The position numbers and the translations under genes are program-made. This document shows, one piece after another, positions 1-5,044 of a stretch of 5,044 bases of DNA; positions within the stretch are counted from its first letter, which is position 1, and each line of letters opens with the position of its first letter. The notes under the pieces are model-generated. The model worked only from the letters and a program-made list of their open reading frames with translations. It searched no databases and was not told where the DNA came from. The DNA is from Anaerolineae bacterium (GTDB lineage: Bacteria > Chloroflexota > Anaerolineae > 4572-78 > J111). Where the stretch lies: contig JAGRBY010000545.1 of NCBI GenBank assembly GCA_020433835.1, positions 1 to 5,044 of the forward strand. Reading direction: 5' to 3'.

Positions 1-4
1 CAAA

Positions 5-42
5 ATTGCCTCGACAGCCAATTTACAAATTTTTCAGGCAAT
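5..42. promoter_or_regulatory. Inverted repeat upstream of the ferritin gene
   Basis: ATTGCCT at 5-11 is matched exactly by its reverse complement AGGCAAT at 36-42, with 24 bases between the arms (31 bases from arm to arm, about three helical turns). A smaller dyad, AATTT-AC-AAATT at 20-31, lies in the middle. The structure overlaps the predicted -35 elements of the ferritin promoter, so a pair of regulator half-sites is plausible. It does not resemble a canonical Fur or DtxR box, and the identity of any binding protein is unknown. Confidence 0.35.
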
Positions 43-58
43 GTTAAACTTCTATAAA
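22..58 (+). promoter_or_regulatory. Candidate ferritin promoter
   Basis: Two overlapping sigma-70-type arrangements can be read. One is TTTACA (22-27), a 17-base spacer and TAAACT (45-50), with a TGN extension just before the -10. The other is TTTTCA (31-36), a 16-base spacer and TATAAA (53-58). Either places the transcription start near 57-65 and gives a leader of about 40 bases before the ATG at 102. The choice between them cannot be made from sequence alone. Confidence 0.5.
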
Positions 59-101
59 TCAACGAAACATCGTTAAGCCGGTAAAGAAAAGGAGTTTATC
101 A

Positions 102-617
102 ATGTCAACACTCATCAACAAAAAGGTAGTCGATGCCCTCAATGCTCAAGTTGTCGAAGAGTTCACCGCGCAAAATCAATACCTTGCTATCGCGCTCTAT
201 TTTGATACAGAAACATTACCCGAACTTTCCCATTTTTTTCATTTGCAAGCACAGGAAGAACATGAACACGGCCTGAAATTGTTACAATACATCACCGATG
301 CTGGTGGACATCCAATTGTGCCGGCCACAAAAGAAGTTAAAAACCATTTCGAGAGTGCCGAAGAAGCCGTTGAATTAGCCCTCAATCAAGAACTTAAAGT
401 TACCGAGCAAATTAACAATCTTGTGGCCATAGCCGAAGCCGAGAAGGATTATTTAACCCGGCAAACTTTACAATGGTTTGTAACCGAGCAATTGGAAGAA
501 GTTTCCAGCATGTCTGATCTCTTAAATATTGTCCGACGCGCCGGAGACAATCTATTTTTGATTGAAGACTTTCTTCGTCGCACCCCCCACGAAGCGGAAA
601 CCGAAGACGGAGCCTAA
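102..617 (+). CDS. ftnA: Non-heme bacterial ferritin (iron storage)
   Basis: This cytoplasmic iron-storage protein should form a 24-subunit shell, oxidise Fe(II) at a di-iron centre in each subunit and store Fe(III) mineral inside. At 171 residues it has the normal length. The ferroxidase ligands can be matched to E. coli FtnA with a constant offset of three: E20, E53, H56, E97, Q130 and E133, with the conserved Tyr at 27. The third-site acids E52, E129 and E132 are also present. Phrases such as EFTAQNQYLAIALYFD and QWFVTEQLEEV resemble mycobacterial BfrB. No heme-binding methionine context of bacterioferritin is seen. The start is set by AAAAGGAG at 87-94, seven bases before the ATG. The last ten or so residues are acidic and probably disordered. 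It is monocistronic and converges on a DtxR-family gene, a plausible regulator. The family call is secure; the symbol is generic. Confidence 0.95.
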   Translation: MSTLINKKVVDALNAQVVEEFTAQNQYLAIALYFDTETLPELSHFFHLQAQEEHEHGLKLLQYITDAGGHPIVPATKEVKNHFESAEEAVELALNQELKVTEQINNLVAIAEAEKDYLTRQTLQWFVTEQLEEVSSMSDLLNIVRRAGDNLFLIEDFLRRTPHEAETEDGA

Positions 618-652
618 GTGGCTTTCAATAAATCTACACTTTAAAAATAAAA

Positions 653-679
653 ACAGCCTTAGGTATCGTCTAAGGCTGT
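653..679. terminator. Bidirectional rho-independent terminator
   Basis: ACAGCCTTAG (653-662) and CTAAGGCTGT (670-679) form a perfect ten-base-pair stem with a seven-base loop. On the minus strand the stem is followed at once by TTTTTATTTTT, a textbook U-tract. On the plus strand the T-rich stretch ATTTTTATT starts three bases after the stem. The hairpin lies between the convergent ferritin and dtxR-family genes and should end both transcripts, more strongly the one from the right. Confidence 0.88.
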
Positions 680-713
680 AACATTTTTATTAGAATTACC
701 TTGTTATAAAAAT

Positions 714-736
714 GGTAGAGAGCATACACTCTATCC
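714..736 (-). terminator. Possible second terminator of the dtxR-family gene
   Basis: Read on the minus strand, TAGAG and CTCTA pair around an eight-base loop, and two more G-C pairs can form if one A is bulged. ATTTTTAT follows. It lies 28 bases after the repressor's stop codon and upstream of the stronger hairpin at 653-679, so the two would act in tandem. The stem is short and imperfect. Confidence 0.4.
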
Positions 737-763
737 GCAAGACCTATCTATCCAACGAATTAT

Positions 764-1450
764 CTAACTAACCACCCATAACGCTGCTGCCAACTCGGAA
801 CCGATGACCTGCTCATTACGGCCGAGTTTAAGACGCAGCGGCCCATTGAACGGAGCACGATTGATAAGTTCAAATTCGGCACCGGGAATAATACCAATTT
901 CGGCCAAATACCGTAATTTTTCAGGCACGCGGGTTTTGACACGGGTAATTTTACCGCGCTTACCAGGTGGCACTACAGTCAGTGGCTTATCGCCAATTTC
1001 TGGCATAATGCCATCCCTTGTAGGGATCGGGTCGCCATGCGGGCAGCTAGCGGGATGGCCCATCAATTGATCAATCCGATCTTCCAGCATCTGGTCAATG
1101 CCTTTTTGCAAGGTGTCGGCTTCGTCATGAACTTCATCCCATCCAAATTTTAACACCTCAACGAGAAAGCGCTCAACCAACCGATGGCGGCGAATATTCA
1201 GTAATGCTACCTTTCTTCCGGCAGGTGTCAACTGAATACCCTTATACGGTTGATGCTCAATTAACCCAATTTCATGCATACGGCGAGCCATCCGTACCGA
1301 AGCCGGGCCGGAAACACCCAACACTTCTGCCAGAGCAGTGGTGCTGACCCAAGCCTCACCTTGACCGAGGCGATAAATCTCGCCCAGATAGTCACGCATG
1401 GTATCGCTAATTTTGTCTTCAGGAATTTTTGTTACTTCATCAACCGGCAC
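764..1450 (-). CDS. DtxR/MntR-family metal-dependent transcriptional regulator with C-terminal FeoA domain
   Basis: This is a predicted cytoplasmic, dimeric DNA-binding repressor of the family that senses Fe(II) or Mn(II). Its 228 residues give the full three-domain form: a winged helix-turn-helix at about 14-80 (recognition region VSGPASVRMARRMHEIGLI), a dimerisation and metal domain at about 81-145 (HRLVERFL, then SCPHGDPIP), and a FeoA/SH3-like domain at about 153-228 (YLAEIGIIPGAEFEL). Aligned by eye to DtxR with a constant offset of ten, the ancillary-site residues H89, E93 and H108 are kept. The primary-site positions instead read D20, D112, Q115 and K116, where DtxR has Met, Cys, Glu and His. 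Its metal is therefore uncertain, and no symbol is given. The start is GTG, supported by TAGAGG nine bases upstream; a later ATG at codon 18 would cut into the DNA-binding domain. It converges on ferritin, a plausible target, and diverges from a kinase gene. Confidence 0.93.
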   Translation of the reverse strand: MPVDEVTKIPEDKISDTMRDYLGEIYRLGQGEAWVSTTALAEVLGVSGPASVRMARRMHEIGLIEHQPYKGIQLTPAGRKVALLNIRRHRLVERFLVEVLKFGWDEVHDEADTLQKGIDQMLEDRIDQLMGHPASCPHGDPIPTRDGIMPEIGDKPLTVVPPGKRGKITRVKTRVPEKLRYLAEIGIIPGAEFELINRAPFNGPLRLKLGRNEQVIGSELAAALWVVS

Positions 1451-1459
1451 GTAAGATTA

Positions 1460-1465
1460 CCTCTA
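1460..1465 (-). promoter_or_regulatory. Ribosome binding site fixing the GTG start of the dtxR-family gene
   Basis: Read on the minus strand the bases are TAGAGG, nine bases before the GTG at 1450. No comparable site precedes the ATG at codon 18, so this site favours the GTG start. Confidence 0.65.
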
Positions 1466-1524
1466 TCCTGCAATAATTTCTTTATCAAAAACTATTTTTA
1501 CTTTTTTGGTGGGATAAGCCTAGA

Positions 1525-1553
1525 TATATACCAATAAAAGTGTCATTAAGCAA
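1525..1553 (-). promoter_or_regulatory. Candidate promoter of the dtxR-family gene
   Basis: On the minus strand TTGCTT (1553-1548) and TATATA (1530-1525) are separated by exactly 17 bases, a good match to the sigma-70 consensus. Transcription would start near 1518, leaving a leader of about 68 bases. An imperfect dyad, TAAGCCTA (1515-1522, 6 of 8 positions symmetric), sits at the predicted start site and could be an autoregulatory operator, but it is a poor match to the DtxR/IdeR consensus. Confidence 0.55.
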
Positions 1554-1558
1554 CTTTT
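1536..1558. repeat. Dyad spanning the -35 box of the dtxR-family promoter
   Basis: AAAAGT (1536-1541) and ACTTTT (1553-1558) are perfect inverted copies separated by 11 bases. The pair covers the spacer and the predicted -35 element of the leftward promoter, where a bound repressor would block RNA polymerase. The DNA is AT-rich, so chance dyads are expected; an operator role is inferred from position only. Confidence 0.3.
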
Positions 1559-1613
1559 GATGCTGAAAGTAATATACCACTGCAAAACTATTTTGTAAAG
1601 AAATCACTTTAAA

Positions 1614-1631
1614 AAATAAATATGTTTATTT
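1614..1631. repeat. AAATAAA-TATG-TTTATTT perfect dyad
   Basis: Two perfect seven-base arms of only A and T are separated by TATG, forming an 18-base palindrome midway between the two divergent promoters. Its size suits a dimeric regulator. As RNA the stem would be too weak to act as a terminator. In such AT-rich DNA a chance origin is also possible. Confidence 0.3.
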
Positions 1632-1665
1632 ACTCGACTCTAAGGGGTTAATCTATTTAGTCGGC

Positions 1666-1714
1666 CTTACAAATCGACAAAGACCTTTTATACTCTTCTT
1701 CCCTGTGGTATACT
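1666..1714 (+). promoter_or_regulatory. Candidate promoters of the first kinase gene
   Basis: Two TATACT hexamers lie 20 bases apart. The first (1689-1694) has CTTACA (1666-1671) 17 bases upstream. The second (1709-1714) is preceded by TGG, making an extended -10 (TGGTATACT), but has a weak -35. Transcription from either would leave a leader of about 155-175 bases before the ATG at 1877. Nothing closer to the gene looks better; a TTGCTC/TATTTA pair at 1806-1835 is poorer. Confidence 0.4.
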
Positions 1715-1876
1715 GAATTTAACTAAATTTCTTCCTACCTATTCCACTTCCCATATACAAATTCAACAATCGATCATGTTTCGTTAGCATTGCTATTGTA
1801 TGAGGTTGCTCTCATCAAATTAGTGAATGTATTTACTCCATAAGGATCTGGCTCGGTCTCCATTTGAGGTAAAAAT

Positions 1877-3901
1877 ATGGATAAAGTTTCCGTTATTTGT
1901 GGCCGGTTTGTTTTTATTTTATGTTTGGTTGTTCTCGCCGGTTGGCAATTTGATATTCCTATATTCCGCAGTTTAATACCTGGCGTTCCCGAAACAACGC
2001 CACTTACAATGTCTATTTTGATGACATTAAGTCTTGCCTTGCTCGTTTCATATATCATCATAAACCAACCACAGCGCGCACAGCTTATTTGGCTTTGCTG
2101 GGCTTTGGCAGGGGTAGGGATACTTATTGCCGTGTGGACAGGCATTCAATACATTTTTGGACTTGATCCCAGCATAGAACTTATTTTTTACCCACAACAG
2201 GTTGTACAAAGGGGGGGCGATTTTCCAGGCCGGCCTTCACCCCACACCGCCATTAGTGCCACTTTAGTCGGTTTATCTATTGCGCTATCCCCTTTACCAG
2301 GAAAACGGTACAAGCGATTAACCCTAATCTTGGCCCTAGCGGCCTTAAGTATTGCCTGGCTGGCGTTATTCGGCTATGCCAGTGTGACCAATCCATTTTA
2401 TGCAGTGCCCAGCAACCCAGAAACGGGTATATCTCCCCTAACTGCGTTTGGTGTTGTGGCTTTGGCTTTTGGTGTGATCGGACTACGTTACAATGAGGGC
2501 TTCTTGAGTTTGCTCACGGCATCTACATCCGGGGGGCAGGTGGTTCGAATGTTTTTGCCGATAGCGATTATAGCCCCTCTACTGTTAGGATGGGTAACCT
2601 CCTACAGCGGAGTAACCGATAATTTGAGTCAACTTGTTCTCTTTGCCGTAAGTTGGGGCGGTACCAGCCTGATTTTTATGTCGCTTATTATATGGCAGGG
2701 TTTTAGCCTACATCATCGTGCTCTGGAAAAAGAGAAGGCGGCTGCCGAAAAAAGTCTCTTGTTTGAGCAATTACAACAAGCGGAAGAAAAGTTTCGAACG
2801 ATCATCGAATCGGCCCCTGACGGAATGGTTATTGTCAATGAACATGGCCGGATAGTTTTAGTGAATGCCCAAACCGAAGCCCTTTTTGGCTATGAGCGTA
2901 AAGCGTTGATAGACCAACCCATCGAAATACTCATTCCTCACGCATTTCGCGATCGCCATATTCAATATCGCCGCCTGTTTTCAACTGCACCACGCGTGCG
3001 CCCTATGGGCGCTAATCTTGTTCTATTTGCTCTACGCTCCGATGATACGGAATTTCCTGTAGAAGTAAGTTTAAGCCCATTAGAAACGACGGAAGGCCGT
3101 CTCATAACCGCCACTGTCCGCAATATTACAGAGAAAAAGCAAGTCGCCGACCAATTACAACAGAATAATATCCAACTTACGGAGCAAGCCGAAGCTTTGG
3201 AACGGAATAATATGGAGCTCCAACAGTTTGCCTATGTTGCTTCGCATGATCTGCAAGCCCCCCTGCGCAATATTACCGGCTTTATGCAGCTACTCCAACG
3301 CAATTATCGCGATAAGCTTGATAATCAGGCTGATGAGTGGATTAACCGCGCCAGTGGTAGTACCCAACAACTGGAAAAAGTTGTTCAAGATATTCTTGCT
3401 TACTCCAGAGTTGATGCCCGCCCTCGCCCTTTCGAACCAATTTTACTGGCGGAGATATTTGACGAACTGGTGACAATGCTGTCCCCCACTATTCAAGACT
3501 CCCGTGCTCGGGTAACACGTGGAACGCTACCCACTGTCATGGGCGACCGCGCCCAGATAACCCAGGTATTACAAAACCTCATTGGCAACGGGCTTAAGTA
3601 TCAACGTGACATCTCGCCTAAAATTCATATCTCTGCCAGAGAAGAGCACGATAGATGGGTTATTGCTGTCCAAGACAACGGCATCGGCATCGAGTCTAAG
3701 GATTACCTTCGTATTTTTGAAATCTTTGAGCGCCTACATGGGCCGCAAGAATATCCGGGGTCGGGTATTGGTTTAGCCATTTGTCGCCGTATAATCCAGC
3801 GTCACAGGGGTAAAATATGGGTAGAATCTGAGCCGGGACGTGGCAGTACTTTTTACTTCACCCTGCCTCAAATATCTCAAACGAACGGAAAAAATATGTA
3901 A
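1877..3901 (+). CDS. Multi-pass membrane PAS sensor histidine kinase (orphan)
   Basis: This 674-residue kinase should autophosphorylate on His and pass the phosphate to an unknown response regulator. About eight hydrophobic segments (roughly residues 10-27, 42-62, 70-94, 124-140, 146-168, 185-204, 223-243 and 252-275) form a membrane sensor. It contains three repeats of helix, outer loop, (S/T)P-x-T and helix, the last two being SPHTA at 121 and SPLTA at 186. A short coiled coil (about 280-305), a PAS domain (about 306-415) and a second coiled coil (about 416-450) follow. The HisKA domain is phytochrome-kinase-like, with phospho-acceptor H457 in ASHDLQAPLR. The HATPase has its N box near N567/N571, G1 at D600-NGIGI, F box FEIFERL at 614-620 and G2 GSGIGL at 628-633, so it looks active. 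No receiver domain is attached. GAGG at 1866-1869, seven bases before the ATG, supports the start. Both neighbours point away from or against it, so it is transcribed alone. The signal sensed is unknown. Confidence 0.93.
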   Translation: MDKVSVICGRFVFILCLVVLAGWQFDIPIFRSLIPGVPETTPLTMSILMTLSLALLVSYIIINQPQRAQLIWLCWALAGVGILIAVWTGIQYIFGLDPSIELIFYPQQVVQRGGDFPGRPSPHTAISATLVGLSIALSPLPGKRYKRLTLILALAALSIAWLALFGYASVTNPFYAVPSNPETGISPLTAFGVVALAFGVIGLRYNEGFLSLLTASTSGGQVVRMFLPIAIIAPLLLGWVTSYSGVTDNLSQLVLFAVSWGGTSLIFMSLIIWQGFSLHHRALEKEKAAAEKSLLFEQLQQAEEKFRTIIESAPDGMVIVNEHGRIVLVNAQTEALFGYERKALIDQPIEILIPHAFRDRHIQYRRLFSTAPRVRPMGANLVLFALRSDDTEFPVEVSLSPLETTEGRLITATVRNITEKKQVADQLQQNNIQLTEQAEALERNNMELQQFAYVASHDLQAPLRNITGFMQLLQRNYRDKLDNQADEWINRASGSTQQLEKVVQDILAYSRVDARPRPFEPILLAEIFDELVTMLSPTIQDSRARVTRGTLPTVMGDRAQITQVLQNLIGNGLKYQRDISPKIHISAREEHDRWVIAVQDNGIGIESKDYLRIFEIFERLHGPQEYPGSGIGLAICRRIIQRHRGKIWVESEPGRGSTFYFTLPQISQTNGKNM

Positions 3902-3932
3902 ATGGTTAAACCCTTCGAAATTTTGCTTAAGG

Positions 3933-5044
3933 TCAAAGACACGGCAGCGTAAACCAAAAGCGGCTGCCCCGCCCTTCCACACTCTCTACACCAATTACGC
4001 CTCCCTGCGCCTCAACCAAATACTTGGCGATGGCTAACCCCAAGCCGGAGCCACCCTCCCGCCGCGAGCGCGATTTATCGGCTCGCCAGAAGCGATCAAA
4101 CACATGCGGCACATCGGCGGCTGGAATACCCGGCCCGGTATCGACCACGGCAATGTGAATAACCTGGTCAGAGGCTTGCGATCGAGTGACCACCACCTGC
4201 ACTTGTCCGCCTTCCGGCGTATAGCGGATAGCATTAGCCAGCAAGTTGTTCAAAACCTGGCGTACCCGGTCAGGATCGGCAGAAACCGTGCATAGATCAT
4301 CAGCTAGCTCAATCTCTAAAGCCACGTTTTTCTCGTGAGCCAGCCCCCGAAACAGGTCGGCCATATTTTCAATTAACGGCCCCACCTCAACCAGCTCTTG
4401 ATTAAGCGCCAGTTGACCGGCCTCAGCCTGCGCCAGTTCCCGTAAATCGGTGATGAGGCGACTGAGGATGACGGTTTCATCATAAATCGAGGCAATCTCG
4501 GCCTTCTCCAGCGGAAACACATCCTCCAAAATGGCTTGCAAGTTGCCCTGGATAACGCTAACCGGCGTCCGCAGTTCGTGAGCCACGTCGGCCATGAGGT
4601 GGCGGCGCAGTTGTTCGGCTCGTTCAAGATTGGCGGCCATCTGATTAAACGATGTTGCCAATTGGGCCATCTCATCCGCACCCTGCACCGGCACCCGCTG
4701 GTCAAGCTGCCCCTGCGAAATCTGGCCCGCCGCGCTCGACAACCTCCGCAGCGGCACGGCTAAGCCTCTGGCGATGATGATGCTGACCAAAACGGCTAAT
4801 CCGCCAGCAACCAGTCCGGCTTGCCACAACGCGCGGTTTGTCTGCGCAATGAAACTACGGGCCGGGCCGGTCAATTGGCTACGCGCTCCGGCCGGCATCT
4901 CGACCACAAGATAACCGATCGGCTGCCCTTGATCGATCAACGGAATGGCGTTGTTGAGGTCGCTTCGGCTTAAGGGTGATGCTGTTCCATTAGAGGCGTA
5001 CACCACCTGGCCTGCACTATCGGCCAGTATAAAATCGGGCCGGC
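3933..5044 (-). CDS. BaeS-like HAMP sensor histidine kinase, 5' end missing
   Basis: The reading frame stays open to the right edge (upstream residues read RPDFILADSAGQ), so the N-terminus is outside the window; the in-frame GTG at 5006 is internal. Numbering from that GTG, residues 1-50 are the end of an extracytoplasmic sensor domain, with the PIGYLVVEMP strand typical of BaeS-like kinases. About 60-80 is a membrane helix and about 80-132 is HAMP. HisKA has phospho-acceptor H143 in VAHELRTP. The HATPase shows the N box around N254/N258, G1 DTGPGIP at 289-295, F box FDRFW at 303-307 and G2 GGSGLGL at 318-324. All catalytic motifs are intact, so it should be an active membrane kinase. It ends in TGA, 31 bases from the end of the convergent kinase. 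Such genes usually follow an OmpR-family regulator gene, which here would lie beyond the right edge (inference). Its GC content is clearly higher than that of the other three genes. Confidence 0.93.
   Translation of the reverse strand, partial: RPDFILADSAGQVVYASNGTASPLSRSDLNNAIPLIDQGQPIGYLVVEMPAGARSQLTGPARSFIAQTNRALWQAGLVAGGLAVLVSIIIARGLAVPLRRLSSAAGQISQGQLDQRVPVQGADEMAQLATSFNQMAANLERAEQLRRHLMADVAHELRTPVSVIQGNLQAILEDVFPLEKAEIASIYDETVILSRLITDLRELAQAEAGQLALNQELVEVGPLIENMADLFRGLAHEKNVALEIELADDLCTVSADPDRVRQVLNNLLANAIRYTPEGGQVQVVVTRSQASDQVIHIAVVDTGPGIPAADVPHVFDRFWRADKSRSRREGGSGLGLAIAKYLVEAQGGVIGVESVEGRGSRFWFTLPCL

Larger units (their letters stand above)
1451..1876. other. AT-rich divergent intergenic region (426 bases)
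   Basis: This gene-free stretch separates the start of the dtxR-family gene (leftward) from the start of the first kinase (rightward). It is markedly AT-rich: the row 1561-1620 has 14 G or C in 60 bases. It holds the dtxR promoter, candidate kinase promoters and short dyads. Beyond those listed separately, these are CAAAA-CTA-TTTTG at 1583-1595 and ATGAG-N6-CTCAT at 1800-1815. I see no tRNA, no convincing small gene and no mobile-element end. Minimal reading frames at 1622 (nine codons) and 1800 (seven codons) lack ribosome sites. Confidence 0.7.

Noticed and set aside
74..79. Shared TAAGCC hexamer near the ferritin and dtxR-family promoters as a common operator
   Set aside because: The two copies lie at different distances and in opposite orientation relative to the promoters, and a single hexamer match is expected by chance.
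102..617. Bacterioferritin (heme-binding Bfr) identity for the ferritin
   Set aside because: The helix-B context of the heme-ligand methionine is absent and the third-site glutamates of non-heme ferritin are present.
1274..1537. Open frame on the plus strand opposite the dtxR-family gene
   Set aside because: It is antisense to a secure gene, has no recognisable domain and no good ribosome site; it is a shadow of the real reading frame.
1622..1651. Nine-codon reading frame as a leader peptide for the kinase
   Set aside because: No ribosome site precedes it, it lies upstream of the better promoter candidates, and no attenuator hairpin follows it.
1641..1669. Crossing inverted pairs TAAGG/CCTTA and CGACT/AGTCG as a riboswitch or terminator
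   Set aside because: The arms are only five bases, interfere with each other, lack a T-tract and lie upstream of the predicted transcription starts.
1774..2145. 123-residue minus-strand frame over the start of the first kinase
   Set aside because: It overlaps the secure kinase start, is rich in low-information residues and shows no domain or credible start signal.
4373..4705. 110-residue minus-strand frame inside the second kinase
   Set aside because: It is an out-of-frame reading of GC-rich kinase DNA, rich in Arg, Trp and Cys, with no known fold.
4998..5006. GTG at 5006 as the start of the second kinase
   Set aside because: The frame stays open to the edge and the upstream residues continue a typical sensor-domain strand, so this GTG is an internal valine codon and the gene is cut by the window.

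Overview
The window holds four genes: a non-heme ferritin, a DtxR-type metal-responsive repressor and two membrane sensor histidine kinases. Everything looks bacterial: Shine-Dalgarno sites, -35/-10 promoters, rho-independent hairpins and no introns. The best guess for the source is an environmental bacterium near Chloroflexota. The reasons are a BfrB-like ferritin, a DtxR repressor with a FeoA tail, and orphan PAS kinases with a many-pass membrane sensor. This is a judgement from protein style only; no rRNA or other marker is present.

Layout. Bases 1-101 are the promoter and leader of the ferritin gene (102-617, +). A strong two-way terminator at 653-679 separates it from the convergent dtxR-family gene (764-1450, -), which has a second, weaker hairpin just after its stop. 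Bases 1451-1876 are a very AT-rich divergent intergenic region with the dtxR promoter on one side, candidate promoters for the first kinase on the other, and several short perfect dyads. The first kinase (1877-3901, +) has an eight-helix membrane sensor, then PAS, HisKA and HATPase domains. It meets the second kinase (3933 to the right edge, -, 5' part missing) end to end across 31 bases. The second kinase has a sensor-domain tail, a membrane helix, then HAMP, HisKA and HATPase domains, in the BaeS style.

How the genes fit together. Ferritin stores iron, and a DtxR-type repressor next to it is a natural regulator of metal storage and uptake, so the left half reads as a small iron-homeostasis module. 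The repressor lacks most of the usual ligands of the primary metal site, which leaves open what it senses. Neither kinase has a response regulator in the window. The second kinase's partner probably lies beyond the right edge, while the first looks like an orphan. Base composition rises sharply at the second kinase, so the two kinases may have different histories.

I found no CRISPR array, transposon, tRNA, rRNA or clear new defence or mobile system. The points most worth a second look are the altered metal site of the repressor, the threefold repeat in the first kinase's membrane sensor, and the dyads that overlap the ferritin and dtxR promoters.
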